Source of the DNA: JALOAR01 sp964348605
GTDB taxonomy: Bacteria > Patescibacteriota > Minisyncoccia > UBA6257 > Colwellbacteraceae
Length of the DNA stretch: 12,631 bases
NCBI GenBank assembly: GCA_964348605.1
Contig: CAYGDC010000012.1
Coordinates: forward strand, 1 to 12,631
Reading direction: 5' to 3'
Shown: piece after piece, positions 1-7,100 of the stretch
How positions within the stretch are numbered: position 1 is the first letter of the stretch
Layout: the number at the start of each line of letters is the position of its first letter
Notes under the pieces: model-generated
What the model saw: only the letters and a program-made list of their open reading frames with translations
Told to the model about the DNA's origin: nothing
Databases searched by the model: none
Program-made: the position numbers and the translations under genes

Positions 1-950
1 GTTTTGGCGAAGCGATTGTTGAAGAGGGAGAAAAAAACAAAGATATTGTTGTTATCACAGCTGATGTCACGGAATCAACAAGGTGTGATAAGTTTGCTGA
101 AAAATTTCCCGAAAGATTCTTTAATGTTGGTGTTGCTGAACAAGGAATGGCGAGCGTTGCCGCAGGACTAGGCGTAAGCGGTAAAATTCCGTTTATTTCT
201 TCTTATGCTGTTTTTTCTCCTGGCAGAAATTGGGAACAAATAAGAACGACGATTGCTTATAACGATTCTAATGTTAAAATTGCCGGGCATCATGCGGGGA
301 TTATGACAGGCGAAGACGGCGCAACTCATCAAGCAATAGAAGATATCGCAACTATGAGAGTTATGCCGAATATGAAAGTTATTGTTCCCTGTGATGCTAT
401 TGAAGCTAAAAAAGCGACTATTGTTGCTACTCAAATATGGGGGCCAGTTTATATTAGATTGGCGCGTGCAAAAACGCCTGTTATCACTACTGCACCTGCT
501 CCTTTTGAGCTTGGAAAAGCCGAGATATTTTGGGATTCTTCTAAGAATACAAAGAGTAGAACTAAAACACCGCAGGTTTGTATAGTTGCCTGTGGTCCGC
601 TTGTTGCAAACGCACTTACAGTTGCTGAGATTTTAGACAAAGAGAATATTGGTTCTGTTGTTTTGAATGTTCATACTATTAAGCCACTTGACGAACAAAA
701 AATTTTAGAAATGGCTAAAAAGTGTGGTGCCTTTGTTTCTTTAGAAGACCACAGTGTTATTGGGGGACTAGGGAGCGCGATAGCCGAACTTCTTGCTACA
801 CAAAAACCAACGCCAATGGAGTTTGTGGGAATAAAAGATGTTTTTGGAGAATCAGGCAATCCTTTAGAGCTTATTGATAAGCATGGTCTCTCTGTGCAAG
901 ATATTGTGCAAGCAGTAAAGCGAGTGATTAAAAAGAAATATTTATGCTAG
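1..950 (+). CDS. Transketolase, C-terminal part (5' end outside window)
   Basis: The reading frame is open from base 3 to the TAG at 948-950, giving 315 visible residues; the start lies upstream of the window. An ATG at 147 is internal, because clear family sequence precedes it (FGEAIVEEGEKNKDIVVITA, then ESTRCDKF). The protein carries the pyrimidine-binding domain of thiamine-diphosphate transketolases, with VGVAEQGM supplying the conserved glutamate and HHAGIMTGEDGATHQAIEDI as the typical substrate and cofactor segment. A C-terminal transketolase domain follows. The enzyme would move two-carbon ketol units between sugar phosphates in the non-oxidative pentose phosphate pathway. The fragment begins about where stand-alone C-terminal subunits begin, so a split transketolase with the N-terminal subunit just upstream is likely, but a full-length enzyme cannot be excluded. 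DXS is less likely given the match to the HQ-x-x-EDIA region of split transketolases. The next gene begins 9 bases downstream. Confidence 0.9.
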   Translation, partial: FGEAIVEEGEKNKDIVVITADVTESTRCDKFAEKFPERFFNVGVAEQGMASVAAGLGVSGKIPFISSYAVFSPGRNWEQIRTTIAYNDSNVKIAGHHAGIMTGEDGATHQAIEDIATMRVMPNMKVIVPCDAIEAKKATIVATQIWGPVYIRLARAKTPVITTAPAPFELGKAEIFWDSSKNTKSRTKTPQVCIVACGPLVANALTVAEILDKENIGSVVLNVHTIKPLDEQKILEMAKKCGAFVSLEDHSVIGGLGSAIAELLATQKPTPMEFVGIKDVFGESGNPLELIDKHGLSVQDIVQAVKRVIKKKYLC

Positions 951-953
951 AAT
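945..953 (+). promoter_or_regulatory. Extended -10 promoter of the PfkB-family kinase gene
   Basis: TGCTAGAAT is an extended -10 element (TG-N-TAGAAT, 5 of 6 to TATAAT). The TAG stop codon of the transketolase forms part of the hexamer. Six bases separate it from the ATG at 960, so transcription would start at or next to the A of the start codon. No good -35 is visible, which is acceptable for an extended -10. This is a sequence-only prediction. Confidence 0.5.
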
Positions 954-959
954 ATTCAT

Positions 960-1991
960 ATGCTTGATATTATCACTATTGGTTCTGCCACCGTCGATTT
1001 TTTTATTAAAACTAATTTTCCTTTTGTTCCGTGGGATACGCCACTTAGAAAAGCTCTTGCTATTCCTTTTGGTGAAAAGTTTTCTGCACGCGATTCGCTT
1101 ATCACTACTGGCGGAAATGCCGTTAATACAGCAACGACTTTTTGTCGCCAGGGCTTAAAAACCGCTACTGTTGTTAAAATCGGTCGCGATATTCTAGGAG
1201 AAATGATTCAGAATCGTTTGTGTTTAGAGAGAGTGGGGAACAAATTTATTGTTCAAGACAATAGTATCGCTACTTCTCGCTCAGTTTTGCTTTTACAGCA
1301 GGGCGAGCGTTCAATTATTACCTATCAGGGAGCGGGGGCGTCGTTATCTATCGCTGATTTAAATTTTAAGGAATATGTGGCAAAGTGGTGGTATGTTTCG
1401 TTAGCGGGCGAATCATATAAACTTTTCCCTTCTATCGCTAAAAAAGCGAAAGAAATGGGCATTAAATTGGCGATTAATCCAACTGTAAAACATCTTCGCG
1501 ACGGCAAAAGTCAGCTTATCGCAAATCTTAAATATGTTGATTTTCTAGTATTAAACGAAGGTGAGGCGTCTTTGCTCACAGGCATTTCTTTCGTAAATGA
1601 TAAAGAAGTATTTCGTAAAATTGATAAATTAACCCCAGGAATTGTTGCTGTTACAGGAGGGGATAAAGGTTCGGTTATTTCGGATGGCAAGCAAATATAT
1701 AAAGCAGGTATTTTAAGAGGAGGAAAAGTAGTTGACCGCACTGGAGCAGGGGATGCTTATGGCGCAGGCTTTGTGGCTGGACTTATTCGGACAAAAGAAA
1801 AATGCGAACGGCTTAATTTTGACCCTGAAAAGATAAAATACGCTATTCGTCTTGCCACAGCAAATGCTTCTTCTGTTGTTCAAAAAATAGGCGCTTCAGA
1901 AAATGCTTTATCTAGAAAAGATTTTGATAACACCGCGAGATACCAAAAAATAAAAATAGAGGTGAGACAATTAATAACTAACAATAAATAA
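960..1991 (+). CDS. PfkB-family carbohydrate kinase
   Basis: This 343-residue protein belongs to the ribokinase/PfkB family, which transfers phosphate from ATP to a sugar, sugar phosphate or nucleoside. The N-terminal family motif is GGNAVNTA (residues 51-58). NEGE sits at 199-202. The anion-hole and catalytic motif is TGAGDAYGAGF (261-271), with the catalytic base at D265. Length is normal to slightly long for the family. The substrate cannot be read from the sequence. Its place between transketolase and a class II aldolase suggests a sugar-phosphate substrate, possibly fructose 6-phosphate, which would supply the aldolase; adenosine, ribose or 2-keto-3-deoxygluconate are alternatives. The ATG at 960 is the first usable start and lies six bases after an extended -10, with no Shine-Dalgarno sequence. 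The aldolase gene follows after 21 bases and is probably co-transcribed. Confidence 0.9.
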   Translation: MLDIITIGSATVDFFIKTNFPFVPWDTPLRKALAIPFGEKFSARDSLITTGGNAVNTATTFCRQGLKTATVVKIGRDILGEMIQNRLCLERVGNKFIVQDNSIATSRSVLLLQQGERSIITYQGAGASLSIADLNFKEYVAKWWYVSLAGESYKLFPSIAKKAKEMGIKLAINPTVKHLRDGKSQLIANLKYVDFLVLNEGEASLLTGISFVNDKEVFRKIDKLTPGIVAVTGGDKGSVISDGKQIYKAGILRGGKVVDRTGAGDAYGAGFVAGLIRTKEKCERLNFDPEKIKYAIRLATANASSVVQKIGASENALSRKDFDNTARYQKIKIEVRQLITNNK

Positions 1992-2012
1992 AATTCAAAA
2001 TTCATTACTAAC

Positions 2013-2903
2013 TTGTCTAAATCACTTTTATATAGATTTATTAAAGAAGCCGAGGATAGGCGCGTTGCTGTTGGGCATTTTAATTTTTCAGATATCGCGA
2101 CAGCTAAAGGCATAATGGGAGCGGTTAAAAATATCGCTCGAGATTTTCATCTTAATATTCCTGTATGTTTAGGAACATCAGAAGGAGAGGTGGGCTATGT
2201 GGGTGCGCGTTTTGCCGTGTCTCTTACAAAACAATATCAAGCAGAAGGCCAACAGGTTTTTTTAAATGGCGACCATATCCGTTCGCTTGAAAGATTAAAA
2301 AGTTTAGTAGAAGCCGGTTATGATTCAGCTGTATTTGATGCTTCAGAGCTTTCTTTTGAGCAAAATATCGCGTTAACCCGCGAGGCAGTAAGGCTTGCTA
2401 AATATATTAATCCTGATTTTTTGATTGAGGGAGAGATAAATTACATAGGAGGGTCCTCAAAGCTTTTAGAAGATTTTCCAATGGATGCCAAACTTATTCC
2501 TGAGGCACTTACTTCGCCTGAACAAGCTCGTATATTTGTTGAATCCACTGGGGTAGATCTTATCGCTCCAGCGGTAGGGAATATTCACGGTATTTTAAAG
2601 CACTCACCTAATCCGAGAATTGATTTTGATCGCATTAGAGCTATTAAAAAAGCTACGCCTGCGCCTATTGTCCTACATGGCGGGTCTGGCCTACGAGAAG
2701 AAGATTTTATTCAAGCGATATATGCTGGCGTATCAGTTATACATTTGAATACTGAGTTAAGACTAGCTTGGAGAAAAGGGTTAGAAACTGCACTTACAGC
2801 GGATAAAGACGAAGTTGCTCCTTATAAGCTTTTTTCTACTGCCGAAAAGGCTGTTCAGAGCGTTGTCTTTGAACGGTTGAAATTATTTAATAAACTGGTA
2901 TAA
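2013..2903 (+). CDS. fba: Class II fructose-bisphosphate aldolase (ketose-bisphosphate aldolase)
   Basis: This 296-residue zinc-dependent aldolase most likely cleaves or forms fructose 1,6-bisphosphate from dihydroxyacetone phosphate and glyceraldehyde 3-phosphate. The class II signature residues are present: D87-H88 in LNGDH (catalytic Asp and first zinc His), FDAS at 108-111, the glutamate-containing IEGE at 138-141, H192 in GNIHG and H222 in VLHGGSG (zinc ligands), and HLNTELRLAW at 244-253 for phosphate binding. The sequence is divergent from model enzymes (GHFNFSD replaces the usual AFN motif), so a tagatose-type substrate remains possible. The start is set as TTG at 2013 because no ATG precedes the conserved N-terminus and a stop lies in frame at 1989. 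ATT at 2004 is a weaker alternative. No promoter or Shine-Dalgarno sequence is seen, which fits co-transcription with the kinase. Confidence 0.9.
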   Translation: MSKSLLYRFIKEAEDRRVAVGHFNFSDIATAKGIMGAVKNIARDFHLNIPVCLGTSEGEVGYVGARFAVSLTKQYQAEGQQVFLNGDHIRSLERLKSLVEAGYDSAVFDASELSFEQNIALTREAVRLAKYINPDFLIEGEINYIGGSSKLLEDFPMDAKLIPEALTSPEQARIFVESTGVDLIAPAVGNIHGILKHSPNPRIDFDRIRAIKKATPAPIVLHGGSGLREEDFIQAIYAGVSVIHLNTELRLAWRKGLETALTADKDEVAPYKLFSTAEKAVQSVVFERLKLFNKLV

Positions 2904-2904
2904 T
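2877..2904 (+). promoter_or_regulatory. Sigma-70-type promoter for rplY, inside the end of fba
   Basis: TTGAAA (2877-2882) and TATAAT (2899-2904) are separated by 16 bases, and TG at 2896-2897 makes an extended -10. The promoter overlaps the last codons and stop of the aldolase gene. The predicted start is near 2911, giving a leader of about six bases before the ATG at 2917. Confidence 0.65.
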
Positions 2905-2916
2905 CTCAAATGAACT

Positions 2917-3558
2917 ATGATAAACTTAAACGCTGATATTAGAGAATCATCTCTAAAGCCTAATGCTTTGCGCGCATCTGGGCTCATTCCTGCCGAAATA
3001 TACGGCAAAGGATTTAATAACCTGCATATTACTGTTCCTGTTAAAGAATTTAATAAAGTCTTTGAAAAAGCGGGAGAAAACACAGTTGTGGATCTTCTGG
3101 TTGGAAAAAATACATATTCTGTACTTATCCAAGATTATCAAAAACATCCTATTTCTGGCCAATTTTTAGCTGTTGATTTTTTACAAATAAGATTAGACGA
3201 AAAAATCACTGCGCCTATTCCTCTTGTGTTTATTGGCGAGTCTTCTGCTGTTAAAGAAATGGGAGGGATTCTTGTTAAATCAATGGATAAGATTGAAGTA
3301 GAGGCCTTACCATCTGATCTTCCTCATGAAATTGAAATTAATATAAGCGCTATTAAAGAAATTGACGGCAGTATTTATGTTCGAGATATTCCTAAGAGCG
3401 GTAATTACGAAATAATTACAGATTCAGATACTGTTATCGCAACTGTCGTTATTCCTGAAGAAGAAATTGTAGTAGCGCCTGTAGGCGTTGAAGATATCGT
3501 AACTGAAGGTGAGGCAAAACGCGCCGAATCAGCTAAAGCTGAAGATAAAGATTCTTAG
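2917..3558 (+). CDS. rplY: 50S ribosomal protein L25 (general stress protein CTC type)
   Basis: This 213-residue protein is the two-domain form of L25, which binds 5S rRNA in the large ribosomal subunit. Residues 1 to about 92 form the 5S-binding domain, with typical RASGLIPAEIYGKG (19-32) and QDYQKHPISGQFLAVDF (72-88). The TL5/CTC-type beta domain follows to about residue 190 (PIPLVFIGES, GGILVKSMDKIEVEALPSDLP). The tail is rich in Glu, Lys and Ala, as in other CTC proteins. The ATG at 2917 fits the family N-terminus. An ATG at 2910 in another frame stops quickly. It has its own strong promoter, so it is probably expressed independently of the sugar-phosphate genes in front. Confidence 0.93.
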   Translation: MINLNADIRESSLKPNALRASGLIPAEIYGKGFNNLHITVPVKEFNKVFEKAGENTVVDLLVGKNTYSVLIQDYQKHPISGQFLAVDFLQIRLDEKITAPIPLVFIGESSAVKEMGGILVKSMDKIEVEALPSDLPHEIEINISAIKEIDGSIYVRDIPKSGNYEIITDSDTVIATVVIPEEEIVVAPVGVEDIVTEGEAKRAESAKAEDKDS

Positions 3559-3571
3559 TATGGTATTTATA

Positions 3572-3580
3572 TGTTATAAT
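3572..3580 (+). promoter_or_regulatory. Extended -10 promoter of the lytic transglycosylase gene
   Basis: TGTTATAAT is a perfect TATAAT with an upstream TG. A weak TTAGTA lies near the -35 position and overlaps the rplY stop codon. The predicted transcription start is at about 3587, at the TTG at 3588 and nine bases before the ATG at 3597. Confidence 0.5.
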
Positions 3581-3587
3581 TAAAGCA

Positions 3588-5048
3588 TTGATAAATATGC
3601 TTAATCAGCAACAAAATAAACAATTTGTTTCTTTTTTGTCGCGTAAAAATTTTTCCCGAAATTATAAAATTACAACTATTGCGCTTAAATCGCCTGCCAA
3701 AATTATTTTAACAGGATTAACTGTTATTATAGTTGCTTATCTTGTCCTTATATTTGCGCCTATATCGGAGCTAAATGCTCAAACTACGCAAAGAACAACA
3801 GACCGTGCTGCTCTTCAAGCTGAGCTTGCCACGCTTGAGGCCCAAATTGATGAATATGAAAAAACAGTACAAGGATATAGGCAAAGAGGAGCTACTTTAA
3901 CACAAGAAGTTAGGCGTTTAAATACGCGAATAAGTTCTATAAATCTCCAGATTCGCGCTCTTACCCTTAATCTTCGGGAATTAGACGAGGAAATAGGAGC
4001 TACAACCGAGAGAGTCCAAACTACAGAAGCTAATATAAAAAATACACAAGCAAAAATTGGAGCTGCTTTGCGTAAAATAGAAGAGGGTGAGGATCGAAAT
4101 CTTGTTGAAATATTAATGGAAAACCCATCTCTTTCTGATTTCTTTGGCAATATTAATAACATTTTAACTGTGCAAAATGCCTTGTCAGAAGCGCTTCGCG
4201 AATTACAGGTTTTGCGGACGGACTATGTTGCGCAAAAAGAAGAACTTATTGCCCAAAAAGAAAGCGCAGAAATGCTTAAAAATAATCAAGAAGCACAAAG
4301 GAGATCAGCTGAAACTTTAAGAAGAGAGAGAGACAATCTTCTAAGAGCTACAAGAGGTAGGGAGGCAACATATCAGCAGCTGTTGGCGCAGACCCGAAGA
4401 ACAGTGGCTGAAATACGAGCAAGACTTTTTTATTTAGCAGACGGAGGGAGAATGACTTTCGCTCAAGCGTATGAACACGCGCGCGTTGCCTCAGGTGTAA
4501 CAGGTGTTCGTCCAGAACTCCTTTTAGCTATATTAGACAGAGAATCTGGCTTAGGAAGAAATGTTGGTCAATGTAGCTATAGAACAGCGATGAGTCCAAG
4601 AAGGGATATGCCTGCGTTTCTAGAAATTATAGCTGAACTTGGCTTGCAAGAAGAACTTGCCGCCGATAGAATAAAAGTTTCTTGTCCAATCCCAAGAGAT
4701 GGTGCGTGGGGAGGAGCTATGGGTCCATCGCAATTTATTCCCTCAACTTGGATTAGATATAGAGATAGAATTGCTGAAATTACAGGCGTGCGTCCAGCTA
4801 ATCCGTGGAATAACCGCGATGCTTTTATCGCTACCGCCCTTTTAATTAGAGATAATTTTAATTCTGCGGCTTGTCGTAATCATGCTGGGGCCAATCAGGT
4901 ATTGAGAGAGCGTTGTGCCGCAGCGATGTATTATGCGGGAGGGGCATGGCGCAGGTTTATGAACTCTTATGGCAGAGGAGTTATGAATCGTGCCGCTGAT
5001 TTTGCAGATGATCTTGTAGTGTTGCGCGGAAATCAAGCGCAGAGGTAG
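3588..5048 (+). CDS. Membrane-anchored or secreted coiled-coil lytic murein transglycosylase
   Basis: Up to 486 residues. A basic N-terminus is followed by one hydrophobic segment (about 38-57) and a possible signal-peptidase site after LNA (62-64), so the rest lies outside the membrane. Residues about 72-280 form a long coiled coil resembling the N-terminal domain of PcsB/CwlO-type hydrolases; the central LVEILMENPSLSDFF (172-186) with INNILTVQNAL resembles the hinge of that domain. The C-terminal part is MltB-like transglycosylase: LLLAILDRESGLG (311-323) with candidate catalytic E319, GAMGPSQFIPSTW (376-388), and NPWNNRDAFIATA (405-417). It would cut the glycan strand of peptidoglycan at the muramic acid-glucosamine bond. 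Cysteines at 329, 366, 429 and 443 could form disulfides. The start is either TTG 3588, at the predicted transcription start, or ATG 3597, three codons later. There is no Shine-Dalgarno sequence. Confidence 0.82.
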   Translation: MINMLNQQQNKQFVSFLSRKNFSRNYKITTIALKSPAKIILTGLTVIIVAYLVLIFAPISELNAQTTQRTTDRAALQAELATLEAQIDEYEKTVQGYRQRGATLTQEVRRLNTRISSINLQIRALTLNLRELDEEIGATTERVQTTEANIKNTQAKIGAALRKIEEGEDRNLVEILMENPSLSDFFGNINNILTVQNALSEALRELQVLRTDYVAQKEELIAQKESAEMLKNNQEAQRRSAETLRRERDNLLRATRGREATYQQLLAQTRRTVAEIRARLFYLADGGRMTFAQAYEHARVASGVTGVRPELLLAILDRESGLGRNVGQCSYRTAMSPRRDMPAFLEIIAELGLQEELAADRIKVSCPIPRDGAWGGAMGPSQFIPSTWIRYRDRIAEITGVRPANPWNNRDAFIATALLIRDNFNSAACRNHAGANQVLRERCAAAMYYAGGAWRRFMNSYGRGVMNRAADFADDLVVLRGNQAQR

Positions 5049-5081
5049 ATAATTAATCAACGAGTAATTTTCAAAAGAATC

Positions 5082-5121
5082 TAGAACTTAGAATAGGAAT
5101 ATAGAATTTAGGATTTAGAAC
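5082..5121. repeat. Degenerate 7-bp tandem repeat, TAGAATT-like
   Basis: About six units beginning TAG or GG run head to tail: TAGAACT, TAGAATA, GGAATA (one base short), TAGAATT, TAGGATT, TAGAAC. The array sits between the convergent transglycosylase and prfA genes. A short hairpin, CCAC-CTTC-GTGG, follows at 5126-5137. It lacks a T tract, so I do not call it a terminator. Confidence 0.6.
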
Positions 5122-5147
5122 AACGCCACCTTCGTGGAAGTGAAAAC

Positions 5148-5873
5148 TTATCTTTGAAAAGCTTTAATTATTGGCTCCATGTTGCCTTCTAAAATCTTTT
5201 CTATATTATGCCATTTTTTGCCTATGCGATGATCGGTAATTCTATCATCAGGAAAGTTATAGGTTCTAATTTTTTCTGAGCGATCGCCAGAACCTATCTG
5301 GTCGCGCCGTAAATTGCCTAGTCTTACTTGTTGTTCCTGTACTTGATTTTCATAAAGCTTAGCCCTTATCGCTGATAATGCGCGCTCTTTGTTGCCCATT
5401 TGACTGCGTTCTGCCTGAGAGGCAACAATAATACCTGATGGTTTATGAAGTATGCGAACAGCTGTCTCTACTTTATTTACATTTTGTCCGCCTGGCCCAG
5501 ATGAACGAAAAGTGGTGATTTCTAAATCGCGGGGATTAATATTAATTTGTTTTTCTTCTACTTCAGGCATAATGGCTACAGAGGCTGTTGAAGTATGTAC
5601 TCTACCAGAGCGCTCAGTTGCGGGGACTCTTTGCACTCTATGTACTCCCGATTCTTGTTTTAATAATTCATAAAGATTACTGCCTGATGGATCGGTTATT
5701 TGAGCAAAAAGAGTTTTAATACCCCCAAGGGCATTTTCGCTTGAATCAAGCACAATAAATTTCCATCCTTTTGTTTCCGCGAAGCGTTGATACATGCGCA
5801 CAAGATTAAAAGCAAATATTGATGCCTCATCTCCTCCTGCGCCAGCGCGTACTTCTAAAATTACTTTATTCAT
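5148..5873 (-). CDS. prfA: Peptide chain release factor 1, short form lacking N-terminal domain 1
   Basis: This 241-residue protein recognises UAG and UAA stop codons and triggers release of the finished polypeptide. The PCRF region starts almost at residue 1 (ILEVRAGAGGDEA, 5-17). The codon-reading tripeptide PAT (84-86) in RVPATERSG is the RF1 type, not the SPF of RF2. HTSTASVAIMPE is at 93-104. The catalytic GGQ is at 128-130 within RSSGPGGQNVNKVETA. RITDHRIG at 211-218 is the usual C-terminal motif. Normal RF1 is about 350-360 residues; the roughly 100-residue domain 1 that precedes the PCRF region is absent. An in-frame stop lies three codons before the ATG, and the L31 gene lies upstream, so this is not a mis-called start. 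It is probably a lineage-specific short RF1, with a frameshift as the less likely alternative. Confidence 0.9.
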   Translation of the reverse strand: MNKVILEVRAGAGGDEASIFAFNLVRMYQRFAETKGWKFIVLDSSENALGGIKTLFAQITDPSGSNLYELLKQESGVHRVQRVPATERSGRVHTSTASVAIMPEVEEKQININPRDLEITTFRSSGPGGQNVNKVETAVRILHKPSGIIVASQAERSQMGNKERALSAIRAKLYENQVQEQQVRLGNLRRDQIGSGDRSEKIRTYNFPDDRITDHRIGKKWHNIEKILEGNMEPIIKAFQR

Positions 5874-5908
5874 AACAATTATTTATCGAAGATTATTAAT
5901 TATTGCCT

Positions 5909-5936
5909 ATTATATCCCGCTTTATGCTTGATTATA
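5909..5936 (-). promoter_or_regulatory. Candidate -10 elements for prfA
   Basis: Two TATAAT hexamers read on the - strand, at 5914-5909 and 5936-5931. The nearer would start a transcript about 29 bases before the prfA ATG. Only a weak -35 match (TTATAA at 17-base spacing) precedes it. A 7-bp inverted repeat, GCTTTAT (5919-5925) and ATAAAGC (5937-5943), lies across the same stretch without a T tract. Confidence 0.35.
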
Positions 5937-5954
5937 ATAAAGCTAATAGCTAAT

Positions 5955-6218
5955 TTATTTTACAGAAATTACGCTTTTCTTAGCCCTAGCCTTTGTTATT
6001 TTTTTTGGTGCAGCCTCTCCTTTTGTTTTTCTTGCTTTAAATTTTTCTACTCTTCCAGCGGTATCTATGAGTTTTTCAGCTCCTGTGTAAAATGGGTGAC
6101 ACTTATTGCATATTTCAACTCCTGTTTTTTCTCTGGTAGATCCAGCTTGAATAATATTGCCGCAAACGCAATTAATAGTTGCATTTTTATAATACTGAGG
6201 ATGTATATTATCTTTCAT
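5955..6218 (-). CDS. rpmE: 50S ribosomal protein L31, zinc-binding type, with basic C-terminal tail
   Basis: This 87-residue protein starts MKDNIHPQYY, as is standard for L31. It keeps the four zinc-ligand cysteines: C17 and C19 in CVCGN, C37 and C40 in CNKCHPFYTG. It is therefore the zinc-containing form of this large-subunit protein, which contributes to bridges between the subunits. The family is usually about 65-75 residues. Here the last 25 or so form a Lys/Ala-rich extension (from about residue 61), plausibly contacting rRNA. It lies directly upstream of prfA on the same strand, an order found in many bacteria. The start codon is preceded by TAGACA (6256-6251) and TAAAGT (6233-6228) on the - strand at 17-base spacing, predicting a leader of only a few bases. 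No Shine-Dalgarno sequence is present. Confidence 0.94.
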   Translation of the reverse strand: MKDNIHPQYYKNATINCVCGNIIQAGSTREKTGVEICNKCHPFYTGAEKLIDTAGRVEKFKARKTKGEAAPKKITKARAKKSVISVK

Positions 6219-6227
6219 ATATAGACA

Positions 6228-6256
6228 ACTTTAGCAGTTTTAGTATTAGATGTCTA
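6228..6256 (-). promoter_or_regulatory. Promoter of rpmE
   Basis: On the - strand, TAGACA (6256-6251) and TAAAGT (6233-6228) are spaced by 17 bases; each matches its consensus at 4 or more of 6 positions. The predicted start is near 6221, with the ATG at 6218, so the mRNA would be close to leaderless. Confidence 0.4.
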
Positions 6257-6266
6257 GAGTTATTAG

Positions 6267-6295
6267 TTGACATGGAAATCATCTTAATTTACTAT
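6267..6295 (+). promoter_or_regulatory. Sigma-70-type promoter of the rpmF-nusB-rnc operon
   Basis: TTGACA (6267-6272) is a perfect -35. TACTAT (6290-6295), after 17 bases, is a reasonable -10. The start would be near 6302, giving a leader of about 17 bases before the rpmF ATG. It faces away from the rpmE promoter, and the two share a short divergent region. Confidence 0.7.
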
Positions 6296-6318
6296 TTTAA
6301 AAGTAAAAAATATATTCA

Positions 6319-6474
6319 ATGCCACCTCCAGTTAAACATCATTCAAAATCTAAAGTAGGCAGGAGAAGGTCTCATCAGGCCAAAAAGAAAATTAATATTG
6401 TGGTTTGTAAAAAATGTAGCCGCCCGACTCTTGGCCACAGAGTTTGTCGCGAATGCGGTCATTATGATGAATAA
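6319..6474 (+). CDS. rpmF: 50S ribosomal protein L32, zinc-binding
   Basis: The 51-residue protein begins MPPPVKHHSKSKVGRRRSHQ, the hallmark N-terminus of L32. Zinc-ligand cysteines are at C30 and C33 (CKKC) and C43 and C46 (CREC). It is a small large-subunit protein near the peptidyl transferase side. Length is typical of the family (about 50-60). The ATG at 6319 is the only start that gives this N-terminus, and the TAA is at 6472-6474. No Shine-Dalgarno sequence is seen. nusB starts 17 bases after the stop, so the two are likely one transcript. Confidence 0.95.
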   Translation: MPPPVKHHSKSKVGRRRSHQAKKKINIVVCKKCSRPTLGHRVCRECGHYDE

Positions 6475-6491
6475 TAACCGCGTTTTATTTT

Positions 6492-7100
6492 ATGTCTTCT
6501 AGACAAATAGGTCGCTCTATAGTTTTACAATCTCTTTATGAGTGGGATTTTCATGGGCGTCAAGTCGCTCTTTCTGATTTTTTAGAAAGAAATTTATTAG
6601 AGTTTACTCCAGAATTAGATGATACAAATTTTGTACGAGCGCTTGCTGTAGGCATAGGAGAAAAAATTATGAAAATAGATGAGATAATACAAAAAGCAGC
6701 GCCAGAGTGGCCCTTAGAACAAATAGCAGTAGTTGATAGAAATATATTAAGGATAGGTCTTTATGAGCTTTTATTTGCTAATCATAAAGAAGTGCCGCCA
6801 AGAGTTGCCATTAATGAATCTATTGAGCTCGCTAAAGCGTATGGGGGACTAAGCTCTAGCAAGTTTGTGAATGGTGTGCTTGGAACTATCTATCGAGAAA
6901 TCGGAGAACCAGATAAAAACGAAAAAACTAAAAAAGAAAAAAATAACGAAAGTTATGCTACGTTGGAAGAAAATGATGTAGAGATATTTCCATATCCTGT
7001 GATTGATGCGGATTTTAACGCTGAAAATATTGACCTTCCTTTTGATGACACAATCTCTGTTGAAGATAATGATTTATCGCAAGAAAAAACAAATCACTAA
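6492..7100 (+). CDS. nusB: Transcription antitermination factor NusB with acidic C-terminal extension
   Basis: Residues 1 to about 138 form the all-helical NusB domain: RSIVLQSLYEWDF (8-20), VDRNILRIGLYELLF (81-95), VAINESIELAKAYG (105-118), and SSSKFVNGVLGTI (121-133). NusB binds boxA RNA with ribosomal protein S10 and helps RNA polymerase transcribe rRNA operons without early termination. Most NusB proteins end near residue 140-150. Here about 60 more residues follow: a Lys/Glu/Asn linker and then an acidic, probably disordered tail (about 157-200) of unknown role. The stop codon overlaps the rnc start in TAATG, which indicates translational coupling. The pairing with rnc makes sense because both act on rRNA transcripts. 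Confidence 0.9.
   Translation: MSSRQIGRSIVLQSLYEWDFHGRQVALSDFLERNLLEFTPELDDTNFVRALAVGIGEKIMKIDEIIQKAAPEWPLEQIAVVDRNILRIGLYELLFANHKEVPPRVAINESIELAKAYGGLSSSKFVNGVLGTIYREIGEPDKNEKTKKEKNNESYATLEENDVEIFPYPVIDADFNAENIDLPFDDTISVEDNDLSQEKTNH

Noticed and set aside
3815..4162. 115-codon open frame on the - strand inside the coiled-coil region
   Set aside because: It is a compositional shadow of the coiled-coil coding sequence with no family resemblance.
5126..5137. Terminator between the convergent transglycosylase and prfA genes
   Set aside because: The CCAC-CTTC-GTGG stem is only 4 bp and has no T tract on either side.
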